Assembly (NCBI RefSeq): GCF_018304765.1
Contig: NZ_CP072643.1
Span: 372,001 to 436,000 of the forward strand
Length of the DNA: 64,000 nt
Source: Chloracidobacterium sp. N
Lineage (GTDB): Bacteria; Acidobacteriota; Blastocatellia; Chloracidobacteriales; Chloracidobacteriaceae
Direction of reading: 5' to 3'
This document shows positions 17,196 to 26,460 of this stretch, piece by piece. Each line of letters opens with the position of its first letter. Position 1 is the first letter of the stretch. Under the pieces are notes generated by a model that searched no databases, was not told where the DNA came from, and saw only the letters and a program-made list of their open reading frames with translations. The position numbers were made by a program, and so were the translations under genes.

Positions 17196-19951
17196 CGGCG
17201 CATCAGACCCAGTGCCCCGGAGGGTGTCAGGTCTGGAAGCCCGACACACAGCATCAGGTTGGGGGCATCATCACTGGCGGCGACAACCAACGCCCGGCCA
17301 TCGGGTGAGAAGGCAAAACTTTCCGGCGGCGACCCAAAGATGTCTCCAACGAGCTGGCGGCGCGTGCGGCTGGTGTCGGTTCCGGGACGAAAATCCTGAA
17401 TGAAAATACCGCCAGTGCCGATGGTTGAAACCCAGGCGATCTGCTTTCCATCCGGGGACCACCGGGTCCGCCCGTGGCTCAAACCGCCCAGTCCGACCTC
17501 AATGGAAAAGACCTGTTCGCCATCGGCCGTGCGGACCACCCGGATGGCATTGCCGGTGCCTTCCTTCATGGTGGTCACGTAGAGCAGGTACTGCCCATCA
17601 GGGGAGACTTCCGGCCACCGGGCGGGCATCTCGGCCACCAGACGCTGGCCACCGGAGCCATCGGTTTTCATGCGCCACAGACCATACTGGGGATGATCGC
17701 TCACCGTGAAGAAGACCTCTTTGCCGTCAGGTGATACGGTTGGGTTCTGGGCGCTGGCGCCAAACGCCGTCAGCGCCCGGCCGCGCGTGCCGTCCGGGGC
17801 GGCCGTCCAGATTTCAAATGTTCCGCTGCGGTTGGAGCTCCAGTACAGGGCTGCTCCATCCGGCGCCACTGCGGGGTCCCAGTCGGTGTCCGGGTGGGTG
17901 GTCAGCGGGCGGAGGCGTCCACTGCCGAAATCAAGCTGCCAGATGTCGTTGTTGCCAGCGCGGTTGGACGTAAACACCAACCCTTTGCCGTCCGGTGTGT
18001 AGCGCGGCTGGCGGTCAATGCTTGTGCCCCGGGCCAGGACCCGCATCTGGGGCATGTCGTTGGGGCGGGTGCCAAGCCGTACCTCCACGAGATTGCCGCG
18101 CCGCGAGCGCGCTTCATAAACCAGCTTTCCATTCCGCAGATCACATACCGGTGCATCGTGCGGGAGTGCGGCAACGGTACGGCACTCCTCCGTCCGTACG
18201 TCAAACACCAGCACCCGCGCCGGGGTGATGATGTTCGGCGCTTCCGGTGACGTGGCCTGGATGGCCACCACGGCCGAACTGTCTTCCAGCCAGGCCGGAC
18301 TCGACAGATAGCCACCACGCTCCTTTGGGTTAAGCTGGCGCGCTTCGCCGGTGGAGACCTTGACCAGAACCACCGGCGAGAAGACGTTGCCGGCAACCAC
18401 ATCCTTGACCAGCGCAATGTACTGTCCATCCGGCGACCAGCGCGGGCAGCGCAGCCGCAAGCCCTCCAATCGGGCAATGGTGCGCAGGTTGCTTCCGTCA
18501 CTTTCCACCTGTTCCAGCAGGGTCGAGGTGACGCCCTGCCCCCGCACCCACCGGGTCAGGCACAACCGGCGGCCATCCGGTGCCCAGTCGGCATCCACGG
18601 CTTCCCCTGCAATTCGGCGCGGTTCACCACCCAGCGACGACACGACGTAGAGTGCTGCCGTACCGTCCTCCATCTGGCGGATGAAGGCGATCTGCTGGCC
18701 GTCAGGCGAATAGCGCGGGCGGCCGTCATCGCCGTCCGTAATGGCCACCTCGACGGACTCACCGGTGATGCGCTTGACCCAGATGCGCTGCCGTCCATCG
18801 CGCCGGGAAGCAAAAGCCAGGCTCTGCCCATCCGGCGACCACGCCGGCGACGTGTCGCTTCCGGCGTTGGTCAGGTAGGCATAGGTCAAAAACAGCGGCC
18901 TCGACCGGCCGCTCCAGAGAAACGCCACCATGCTCCCCAGCAACACAACCGACAACAGAGTACCACCCATCCACCAGAGCGTCCGGGAGCGGTTCAGCGC
19001 CGTTGCCGGGAGCAGCTTGCGCGTCGTCGGCAGCGGTGACGCTGACTTGTCAGCAGGCTGTGTGGACAGGTCCGGCCTGGTTTTTTCGGAAATTGTCGGT
19101 AGCAGGGTTCGCAGGACGAAAGCCAAATCCTGGGCGCTCTGGAAGCGCTGTGCCGGATGGCGCTGCAAACACCGGACGAGCACCTGCCTGAGATCAGCCG
19201 GAAGCGATTTCGTGTTATCGAGCTGCTCAAAGGGATCATCCCGCAGGATTGAGGCCGTGACCTCCACCGGGGTTGCGCCCTGAAAGGCACGCTGCCCGGT
19301 AAAGACTTCAAAGAGCACACAGCCGAGCGCGAAAATGTCGCTGCGCCCGTCAAGCGCCGCACCGCGCACCTGCTCCGGCGACATGTACCCCACCGTGCCG
19401 ACGACCATGCCCGGCAAGGTGCTGAAGGTATCGCTGTCATGCCGGGTTTCTTCATCTTCAGAAATGACCGTTGACTTCACCACCCGGGCCACGCCGAAAT
19501 CGAGAATCTTGATCTGCCCGTCGGTCGTCAGAAAGATGTTCTCCGGCTTGAGGTCGCGGTGAATGATGCCTTTCTGATGGATGGCCGCCAGCCCCTCGGC
19601 AATGGACACACCCAGACGGACGCCGTCGGCCAGGGGAATCGGACCGCACCGCAGCCGCGCACGCAGGGATTCCCCTTCGAGATACTCCATGACGGCAAAG
19701 GCCGTCTCCCCTACCACATCAAAGTCATAGATGGCGCGTACGTTGGGATGCGACAACTGTGCAATGGCGCGGGCCTCGCGTTCAAACCGCAACCGGATTT
19801 CCTGGTCGCTGGCCAGGTGCGGCGGCAGCACCTTGATCGCCACATCCCGGTTGAGCTTGGTGTCGCGTGCCCGATAGACCTCACCCATCCCACCGGCGCC
19901 GAGCTTTTCATAGATTTCGTAGTGGGCAAGGAACGTCCCAAGAGCAGGCAT
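17192..19951 (-). CDS. Membrane Ser/Thr protein kinase with PD40/TolB-like propeller
   Basis: 919 residues. The kinase domain spans about 10-275: Gly loop LGAGGMGEVYRA, Lys in VAIKVL, catalytic loop HRDLKPEN, DFGVARV, and PEQVRG. One membrane helix follows near 330-355 (WWMGGTLLSVVLLGSMVAFLW). The rest is a series of PD40 blades with the recurring SPDGQ/SPDGK turn. The propeller would lie outside the cytoplasm and could sense ligands. This architecture is common in Acidobacteriota. The Met at 19,951 begins just before the kinase fold; a TTG six codons upstream is possible. It is coupled to the symporter gene, which suggests joint use. Confidence 0.93.
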   Translation of the reverse strand: MPALGTFLAHYEIYEKLGAGGMGEVYRARDTKLNRDVAIKVLPPHLASDQEIRLRFEREARAIAQLSHPNVRAIYDFDVVGETAFAVMEYLEGESLRARLRCGPIPLADGVRLGVSIAEGLAAIHQKGIIHRDLKPENIFLTTDGQIKILDFGVARVVKSTVISEDEETRHDSDTFSTLPGMVVGTVGYMSPEQVRGAALDGRSDIFALGCVLFEVFTGQRAFQGATPVEVTASILRDDPFEQLDNTKSLPADLRQVLVRCLQRHPAQRFQSAQDLAFVLRTLLPTISEKTRPDLSTQPADKSASPLPTTRKLLPATALNRSRTLWWMGGTLLSVVLLGSMVAFLWSGRSRPLFLTYAYLTNAGSDTSPAWSPDGQSLAFASRRDGRQRIWVKRITGESVEVAITDGDDGRPRYSPDGQQIAFIRQMEDGTAALYVVSSLGGEPRRIAGEAVDADWAPDGRRLCLTRWVRGQGVTSTLLEQVESDGSNLRTIARLEGLRLRCPRWSPDGQYIALVKDVVAGNVFSPVVLVKVSTGEARQLNPKERGGYLSSPAWLEDSSAVVAIQATSPEAPNIITPARVLVFDVRTEECRTVAALPHDAPVCDLRNGKLVYEARSRRGNLVEVRLGTRPNDMPQMRVLARGTSIDRQPRYTPDGKGLVFTSNRAGNNDIWQLDFGSGRLRPLTTHPDTDWDPAVAPDGAALYWSSNRSGTFEIWTAAPDGTRGRALTAFGASAQNPTVSPDGKEVFFTVSDHPQYGLWRMKTDGSGGQRLVAEMPARWPEVSPDGQYLLYVTTMKEGTGNAIRVVRTADGEQVFSIEVGLGGLSHGRTRWSPDGKQIAWVSTIGTGGIFIQDFRPGTDTSRTRRQLVGDIFGSPPESFAFSPDGRALVVAASDDAPNLMLCVGLPDLTPSGALGLMRR

Positions 19952-20133
19952 AACAAACACGTCCGCCAAAGCAGGGGCGTCGGGATAGCGTCAGGTGAGC
20001 GGTGGCGTACAGCACTGAGGGTTTTTTACGATGGCTGGGAAATAAGCTATAGGCAAGCGGTTGGACACGTCAACCAGGGCTGGTCGGCCACGGTGGCCCG
20101 GAATCAGGCTGTCTTCCTGACGCATCGAACCAG

Positions 20134-20161
20134 AGAAAAAATGGGGGTGCAGAGCACCCCC
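20134..20161 (-). terminator. Rho-independent terminator of TonB receptor gene
   Basis: On the minus strand GGGGGTGC-TCT-GCACCCCC is followed by ATTTTTT. It lies 28 bases past the stop of the TonB receptor. Confidence 0.88.
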
Positions 20162-20189
20162 GACAGAGTCGTGGCCATTGTTTTTGGAT

Positions 20190-23100
20190 TTAGAACACAT
20201 ACCGCAGCACGAACTGCATAAACCGGGGCTGGCTCTGCACGGACGTGAGCCGCCCAAAGTTGGGCAGTGGCTGGCTGCGGAAGGGATCGGTTGGCGTCGC
20301 CAACGTCTGCACCCCGTCAAACGGCTGGAAGTTGGTCACGTTGAACACCTCCCACCGGAACTGAAGCGACTGGTTTTCGCTCCACGGCATGGTGAAGCTC
20401 TTGGCCAGGCTGGCGTCGAGGTTGGCAAAGGCCGGGAACCGGAAGATGTTGCGCTCGCCGGTCTCGCCGGGTCTGGCGCTGCGGAAGCTCTGGGAGGCAA
20501 AGACCGGATCGCGGAAGAGGTTGGGGTTGTTGCCGCGCGTCGGCGAAGATGAAATCTGCCGGATGCGCACGGCATTGCTCGGCACCTGCCAGTTGGTGGC
20601 ATAGGCCGTACCGTCGCCCGTCGCCGCGCCGGCCACCCGCCCGGAGTTATACCGGGCAATACCGCCAAGCTGCCAGCCGCCGATGAACGCATCCAGGATG
20701 CGCGAAGCATTCCCGAAGAAAGCGCGCCCACGCCCGAACGGAAGCTGCACGACGAAGTTGGCATTGATGACGTGGCGCAGGTCAAAGTTCGAGACCGCCC
20801 GGTTGTCGCGCTGCCGGAACGGATTGAGCACCAGCCCGCCACCGCCGAAAAAGCCCGCTGTCTGAAGCCCGGAAGCATCATCGAGCGACTTCGAGAACGT
20901 GTAGTTGAAATCCCACGTCAGGTAGTTCTTGTACCGCTGGCGCACCGTGATGGCCACCCCGTGGTAATCCGACGTGCCAAAACTTCCAATCGTGTTGAGC
21001 GCGCCGTACTGCGGATGGAAAAACAGGTCTTCACCCAGCGGAGAAATCCCGTCAATTTGGTAGCCGCCCGGCCGGGGGCTGTTGTTGAGGATAAGCTGAA
21101 CGGTCGTCCAGTCAGCCGGGCCGAGCAGGCCCCAAGTGCCGGGATTCTGAAGCATGGCATAGATGGCCTGGCTATTCGTCATACCGGCCTGGATGCCCCC
21201 AAAGCCGGCAAAGAGATTGGCCAGGATGCCCGGGAAGAGGATGTTGTTGAAGTACGGAATGTTGGGAATCTGCGAAATCGGCGTGCTGTTGCGACGGAGG
21301 TCTTCAAGCTGACCGGCCGCGGTGTACCAGTCCACACCGGTGCGCGGATCGACAAGGTTGTTGAGCGCCATGACATCGCGCTGCGCCAGCAGATTCCGCC
21401 CCAGCCGACCAATGTACGAGGCTTCGACAAACAGGCCGGCTGGAAGTTCCCGTCCATAAGAGAAGTTCCAACTGAAGTTGCGTGGCAGGCGGGTCGTCTG
21501 GTCAATGGACTGCTCGATCCGCTGCTGGCCGTCATCCGGCTGGGTCAGCGGGAAGCGCAACTGGGCCGGCGGGTTGATGCCGGGGAAGGTGCGGAAGCTC
21601 TGCCCCTGCGCCGTAAAGAGCGGCGCAAAAGGCGGACTCGTCAGCCGGAACTGAGCAAAGGATGTTTGCTGCTGCTGCACAAAGCCCAGCGTGTTGCGCT
21701 GGTCGAACTGCACGGCAATCTGCTGCCCGAAGTAGTCGTTGGTCAGTGAAAAACCGGCGCGAAACACCGATTGCTGACGGCTGCCAAAGAGCTTACCCCA
21801 GAAGCCTTCCTTGAAATCGGGCGTCCACGCTATGGCTACCCGTGGCTGCCAGTTGTTGTAGGCAAACTGGTAGAGCGGATCGCCACCATTGGCCGGACCG
21901 GCCAGCCGGATGGTGATGAGGTCGTTGAATGGCCGCCCCTGGGCAGCGCCAATGGCCCGTCCCCGCAGGAAGTCGCCCAGCGGAATGTTCGTGCCGGCCT
22001 GGAAACCGTTTTGCTCATAGACGGGCCGGCTCAACCCATAGCGGATGCCGTAGGTCAGCGTGAGGTTCGGCCGGATGCGCCAGATGTCCTGGAAGTAGAA
22101 GTCATATTCCTCGGCGGCAAATGACCGCTCCGTAGGACTGCCGGCCGGCAGCAGGCGCCCCTGCTGATCGTAGGTCAGATTCACCGTGTACTGGTTGATG
22201 CGCCCGATGAGCGCATTGACGGCATCCCGCACCGGCACGGCCCGGCCGGGCTGGATGGCCAGCCCCAGGTTGTTGACGGCAAAGGTGTTGATGGGGGCCG
22301 TCAGGCTCTGGGCATAGAAAATCGGGTTGATGACCCCAAAATCAAAAGCCTGCGCAAAACCCGTCCGCCGGTTGCGAATGATGCGGACATTGGCTCCGAA
22401 CTGAAACGTATGGTCGCCAAACACGTATGTCGTGTCATTCGTGAAGTTGTGTGTCGGTACGATCCGGTCGAGCGTCCGGGCATTGAAGGTTGGCTGGAAC
22501 ACGAACCGGAAATTGATAAAGTTCTGCGCCGTATCACCCTGCTGACTGGTGGCGAAGCGGGTCAGACCATAGCGGAAGACATTTGTCCAGCGGTTGCTGA
22601 TGTTCCACGTGTGGCCGGCCGCAATGCCAACCGGGTGCGACCAGAGACGCTGCGCCGGAGTGTCGGGGAAAAAGGAGGTCTGGGTTTGCACGTCATACTG
22701 CACGTTGGCGCGGGCAAACAGCGTGTGCCGGCCGGCGTTGTCCACCTTCCAGTCGAGCCGTCCAATGTGGGCATTGAAGTCGAATGGCGTCGGCGCATTG
22801 AAACGAAAACCGCCAGTATTGACGCCATCCCCGGCACCAGCGTCGTTTGCCGGATAGCGACTGGCCGCCTGTGCCAGGTACGCCACCGCTGCCGGATTCA
22901 ACGCCGAACCGCCGCCTGCGGCCGCCAGTGCCGGAAACGCCTGGCTGATCTGCGCCGCCGTCAACGTCCGAATCCCGACCGGCGCGCCGGTGGCCGCATT
23001 GACGGCATTGAACCGCAGTTCGCCCCGTCCCAGGTGCGGCAGGGGAACGACGCGCAACACTGACTGCTGCGAGCGGTCACGCCGTCCTTCGTAGTTGTAA

Positions 23101-24008
23101 AAGAAGAAGAACCGGTCCTTGACGATGGGCCCGCCAATCGCACCCCCAAAGACGTTCTGCAACACCCGTGGTGTCCGCTGCCCGATGGCGTTGGTGAACC
23201 AGTTGCCGGCGTTGCCGATTGTCGGACGGTGGAAGAAAAAGGCCGAGCCGTGAAACTCGTTGGTGCCGCTCTTGGTGACGAGGGAGATTTGCGCCCCCGA
23301 CGACCGTCCCTGGTTGGCGTTCGGGTTGCTCACCGTGACCCGGAACTCCTCAACCGATTCCGGCGAGGTACGCAGCACAGGCGCAAAGGCACTGTTGTTC
23401 TGCTGCTCGTTGATGTCCACGCCATCGAGCGTGATATTGCCCTGGTCGCTGCGCGACCCGCTTACCGAGCCGTCCGGGGCCACACCCGGCTGCAAGCTCA
23501 ACAGACCGGCAATGTTGCGCGCGGCCAGAGGCAGTTCGAGAATCTGCCGCTGGGCAATCGTGTTGCCGATACTGGCGTCCTGGCGATTGACGATGACTTC
23601 GGAGCCGCTGCCCGTCACGGTGACGGTTTCCGTCGCCTCACCCACCGACAGCACCACGCCCACGGTTGTACTGCCATCCACCCGCGCGCGGATGTCCGGC
23701 TGTTCATAGGCTTTGAAGTTTGTGGCTTCGACTTTCAGCGTATAGGTTGCCGCCGGAACGCCCGTGAAAGAAAAGGTGCCGGCCTCGTTTGTGGTTTGGG
23801 TGCGGGTCGTGCCCGTTGCCGGATTGGTCAGCGTCACGGTTGCCCCGGCAATCGCCGCACCCTGCTCATCGGTCACGGTGCCGCGAATGGTCCCCGTCCC
23901 AATCTGCGCCAGCGCACTGAGGTTCAACGTCCCCAGGCACAGCACCAGCAGAAATAACCAGGACCAGCGCCCCCACCGTGTTGTGAAAGGAGATGCACAG
24001 GTGGTCAT
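20190..24008 (-). CDS. Oar-like TonB-dependent outer-membrane receptor (1)
   Basis: 1272 residues. A signal peptide (1-35) precedes a carboxypeptidase-regulatory-like domain (about 38-125; GTIRGTVTDEQGAAIAGATVTL). The plug follows (RQILELPLAARNIAGLLSLQPG, ITLDGVDINEQ, LVTKSGTNEFHGSAFFF), then a beta-barrel to a Phe C-terminus (FVLRYVF), the signal for outer-membrane insertion. The ATG at 24,008 has GAGGA upstream. Acidobacteriota carry many such receptors, believed to import large or scarce substrates such as glycans, peptides or metal chelates. The ligand is unknown. The domain order matches the receptor at 38.9-42.6 kb. Confidence 0.93.
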   Translation of the reverse strand: MTTCASPFTTRWGRWSWLFLLVLCLGTLNLSALAQIGTGTIRGTVTDEQGAAIAGATVTLTNPATGTTRTQTTNEAGTFSFTGVPAATYTLKVEATNFKAYEQPDIRARVDGSTTVGVVLSVGEATETVTVTGSGSEVIVNRQDASIGNTIAQRQILELPLAARNIAGLLSLQPGVAPDGSVSGSRSDQGNITLDGVDINEQQNNSAFAPVLRTSPESVEEFRVTVSNPNANQGRSSGAQISLVTKSGTNEFHGSAFFFHRPTIGNAGNWFTNAIGQRTPRVLQNVFGGAIGGPIVKDRFFFFYNYEGRRDRSQQSVLRVVPLPHLGRGELRFNAVNAATGAPVGIRTLTAAQISQAFPALAAAGGGSALNPAAVAYLAQAASRYPANDAGAGDGVNTGGFRFNAPTPFDFNAHIGRLDWKVDNAGRHTLFARANVQYDVQTQTSFFPDTPAQRLWSHPVGIAAGHTWNISNRWTNVFRYGLTRFATSQQGDTAQNFINFRFVFQPTFNARTLDRIVPTHNFTNDTTYVFGDHTFQFGANVRIIRNRRTGFAQAFDFGVINPIFYAQSLTAPINTFAVNNLGLAIQPGRAVPVRDAVNALIGRINQYTVNLTYDQQGRLLPAGSPTERSFAAEEYDFYFQDIWRIRPNLTLTYGIRYGLSRPVYEQNGFQAGTNIPLGDFLRGRAIGAAQGRPFNDLITIRLAGPANGGDPLYQFAYNNWQPRVAIAWTPDFKEGFWGKLFGSRQQSVFRAGFSLTNDYFGQQIAVQFDQRNTLGFVQQQQTSFAQFRLTSPPFAPLFTAQGQSFRTFPGINPPAQLRFPLTQPDDGQQRIEQSIDQTTRLPRNFSWNFSYGRELPAGLFVEASYIGRLGRNLLAQRDVMALNNLVDPRTGVDWYTAAGQLEDLRRNSTPISQIPNIPYFNNILFPGILANLFAGFGGIQAGMTNSQAIYAMLQNPGTWGLLGPADWTTVQLILNNSPRPGGYQIDGISPLGEDLFFHPQYGALNTIGSFGTSDYHGVAITVRQRYKNYLTWDFNYTFSKSLDDASGLQTAGFFGGGGLVLNPFRQRDNRAVSNFDLRHVINANFVVQLPFGRGRAFFGNASRILDAFIGGWQLGGIARYNSGRVAGAATGDGTAYATNWQVPSNAVRIRQISSSPTRGNNPNLFRDPVFASQSFRSARPGETGERNIFRFPAFANLDASLAKSFTMPWSENQSLQFRWEVFNVTNFQPFDGVQTLATPTDPFRSQPLPNFGRLTSVQSQPRFMQFVLRYVF

Positions 24009-24365
24009 CTAAATCGTCCTCAAACTGTGGATTTCGGTTGCCCCACATCAGAAATGGCGGTTTCCCCGGCTGCCGAGGGAAGGTTGACGCCGGAAACCGG
24101 CCAAGCGATACGTTTTGCAGGGACAACTTATTACTTATACCTTATAAGCAGGCAAATCGAGTACCAAAACGCGCCCCCCGATAACCCAGCCGACCAAACG
24201 CCGCAAAAAGTAAGCAAACACACGTATCCCAGACAGTACGGCGGGCAGGCGGGCCTGTCGGTCGGCGTCGGAAGCCACGTGGAGACCGGGCTTCCCTGAC
24301 CGAAAATTCGGACAGGCATTCAGATTTTCGGTTTCTCCGGCCGGATTCTGGCAGCGCCACCGGAA
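24009..24365. other. Intergenic region upstream of TonB receptor 1
   Basis: About 357 bases between the receptor start and the DUF3108 stop. An AT-rich core near 24,125-24,150 (contains TTATAAGCAGG) is the likeliest site of the receptor promoter on the minus strand, but I cannot name convincing -35/-10 boxes. No small gene or RNA is evident. Confidence 0.4.
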
Positions 24366-25340
24366 CTAGCGCCGCCGTTCGGGACGCAGCTCCGGGCGGA
24401 GCAGCGTATAGCCTACCAACTCGCCTGTCACCGTCACGCCCCGCGCCTTGAACTGTACCCGCACCGGCAGACGCGCGGCATCTTCTGATACCCAGAGCAG
24501 AAAGCTTCCCTTGTAACGGGTAAAGCCGGACTCGTAAGCCTTGAGTTCCAGCTTGCGGGCGCGAAAGGTTCCGGCACTGGTCTGGATACGTGCCACCTCT
24601 GGCGTCACCACCACCGGCAGGTCATAGATGCGGTCATCTTCTGTCAACACCATCGGGATGACCGCGCCGGGTGTGAGCGGATGCGTACGCAGGACGTACC
24701 AGAAGGTTTGCAGGTCGGTCGTCCAGCCCCGGGCCGGAAGCGTCCGGGTGTTGACCGCCCCTTCGCCGCTCTGCTCCAGCACCACGCGCTTTCCGTCCGT
24801 GCGGGCCTGGCAGGTCATCTGGAGGCGCTGGCGCTCGCGCTCGCGCAGTGTGCGCTGGTTATAAAGCAGCCCCAGATCAGCGGATTCGACCACGGAAAGG
24901 TATTCATTCCGCACGTCCACCCGCAGCAGCGCCGGGAGAAACCCGCGCGTCCGTGCCTGCGCGTGAAAGGCCAATCCCGATAATGGGGCGGGCAGGGGAC
25001 ACAGGTCGGTTTCCGGCTTGATCTGGGTCACGAGTGCCGTTCTTGCGGACTGGGCCTCATCGGCGGAGACAACTGACAGCACCAGTTCCCCCAGCTTACC
25101 GGACAGCGGAAAACGCGAAAAACTGAACTCGTACGTCAGCTTCTCGCCCACGGCGAACGGAAATGGAGGCTGGATGGGAAAGGGCGGCGCAACGGTCGGC
25201 TTGCCCGCCAGCGCCGGCGCGGTATCGCTGACGGGCGCGGTGGGTGTCTGTCCCCAGGCAACCTCCGCAGAAAGGCCGGGGAGACCGGGAAACAGAAGCA
25301 CCCACAGGCAGCAGAGGCGAAGTTTCAGTGGGAATCTCAT
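24366..25340 (-). CDS. Exported DUF3108 domain protein
   Basis: 324 residues with a signal peptide (1-30, cut probably after a GLSAEVAWGQ-like end) and a Pro-rich stretch before the DUF3108 core, which starts at PFAVGEKLTYEFSFSRFPL. The repeated beta-strand pattern and the ending FLLWVSEDAARLPVRVQFK followed by GVTVTGELV fit this family of periplasmic or outer-membrane beta proteins of unknown role. Its ATG overlaps the stop of the upstream binding-protein gene (ATGA), so translation is coupled. Confidence 0.82.
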   Translation of the reverse strand: MRFPLKLRLCCLWVLLFPGLPGLSAEVAWGQTPTAPVSDTAPALAGKPTVAPPFPIQPPFPFAVGEKLTYEFSFSRFPLSGKLGELVLSVVSADEAQSARTALVTQIKPETDLCPLPAPLSGLAFHAQARTRGFLPALLRVDVRNEYLSVVESADLGLLYNQRTLRERERQRLQMTCQARTDGKRVVLEQSGEGAVNTRTLPARGWTTDLQTFWYVLRTHPLTPGAVIPMVLTEDDRIYDLPVVVTPEVARIQTSAGTFRARKLELKAYESGFTRYKGSFLLWVSEDAARLPVRVQFKARGVTVTGELVGYTLLRPELRPERRR

Positions 25341-26386
25341 GGTGCGGCCAGGTTGCAGGACAGTTGTCGGGGGCGTTCCGCAGATGGGAAAAGCCGGGCT
25401 TCAAGATGCTCGGCGGCGTCGGCAAGATGCTGGGAGACGGTCGTCAGCGCGCGGCTTTCCACCACCATCAGACGGTTGAGGTCCCGGCCGATGGCCGCCG
25501 CCACGGCCGGGTCTTCCAGCCACTGCCGGCGAACCGCATCTTCCTTGCCCGACTCGGCGCTCACCACAATGACATCGGGCCGCCACGCCAGAAGCTGCTC
25601 GGAACTAATCTGGCGAAACCCGACAATGCCCTGTTCGGCGGCGACGTTGATGCCTCCGACGGCGCGTACCAGGTCATCGAAGGTTGTCTCCGCGCCGGCG
25701 GTGAAGTGTGACCCGCCAAAAGACAGCATCCGTAGCGGCCGTCCACGCTGCCGCGCCCGTTCGCCAAGGGCCGCAAAGCGGCGGTCCATCCCGGCCACGA
25801 GGGCTTCGGCCGCCGCCGTTTCCCCAACCGCTTCGCCAATGGCACGGATGTTGGCTCGGATGTCGGCCAGACCGCCGAACTTGGTCAACCGATAGACCGG
25901 GGCCCCGCCAGCGCTCAGCAGTTCCACGAGTTCCGCCCGGCTGTAGCTGGCGACAAAGATAAGATCAGGCCGCAACTGAAGAATGGCCTCGGCGCTCCCG
26001 CCACACCGCCCCGCGACGGTTTGGGCGCGGTCGGCGCAGTAGCTGTAGCGCGCATCGTCGGCCAGATGACTCAGGGCCACAAGGCGTTCCGGTGCGACCA
26101 GCGCGAGCAGGATTTCATCGGTTGCCACCGTCTGCGACACGATGCGCTGCGGTTTGGACGGCAGCACGAGCTGGCGGCCGCTGCTGTCCGTCACGGTACG
26201 GGTTGGCGACGCCTTCCCTTCGGACGCCCGTTCTCCCGAAGCCGACGGCGCGAAGGGCAGACACCCCGGCAGGACGGTCAGGACCAGCACCAGTCCGGCA
26301 CACCCGATGATCCTGATGATGCAATGACGAGCAGCCACACTTCCCCGGCAGGTTCCAAACGGTATTCGCGGCGCAGAGCTTAGCAT
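25337..26386 (-). CDS. Substrate-binding lipoprotein of a metal-chelate/cobalamin ABC importer
   Basis: 349 residues. A hydrophobic segment ends in a lipobox (VLPGC), so the mature protein is membrane-anchored. The body is the BtuF/FecB-like helical-backbone fold: PQRIVSQTVATDEILLAL, LRPDLIFVASYS, and WRPDVIVVSAE. These proteins bind vitamin B12, heme or ferric siderophores in the periplasm. No permease or ATPase is adjacent. The long region before the lipobox (residues 1-40) makes the exact start uncertain. It is coupled to the DUF3108 gene downstream. Confidence 0.85.
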   Translation of the reverse strand: MLSSAPRIPFGTCRGSVAARHCIIRIIGCAGLVLVLTVLPGCLPFAPSASGERASEGKASPTRTVTDSSGRQLVLPSKPQRIVSQTVATDEILLALVAPERLVALSHLADDARYSYCADRAQTVAGRCGGSAEAILQLRPDLIFVASYSRAELVELLSAGGAPVYRLTKFGGLADIRANIRAIGEAVGETAAAEALVAGMDRRFAALGERARQRGRPLRMLSFGGSHFTAGAETTFDDLVRAVGGINVAAEQGIVGFRQISSEQLLAWRPDVIVVSAESGKEDAVRRQWLEDPAVAAAIGRDLNRLMVVESRALTTVSQHLADAAEHLEARLFPSAERPRQLSCNLAAP

Positions 26387-26460
26387 TCAAAGCCTGGCTT
26401 CCCAATGTAGCGCCTGTTCACGGACATCAGCCCGGCAACCAGTGGCACAGGCCGGTTCCT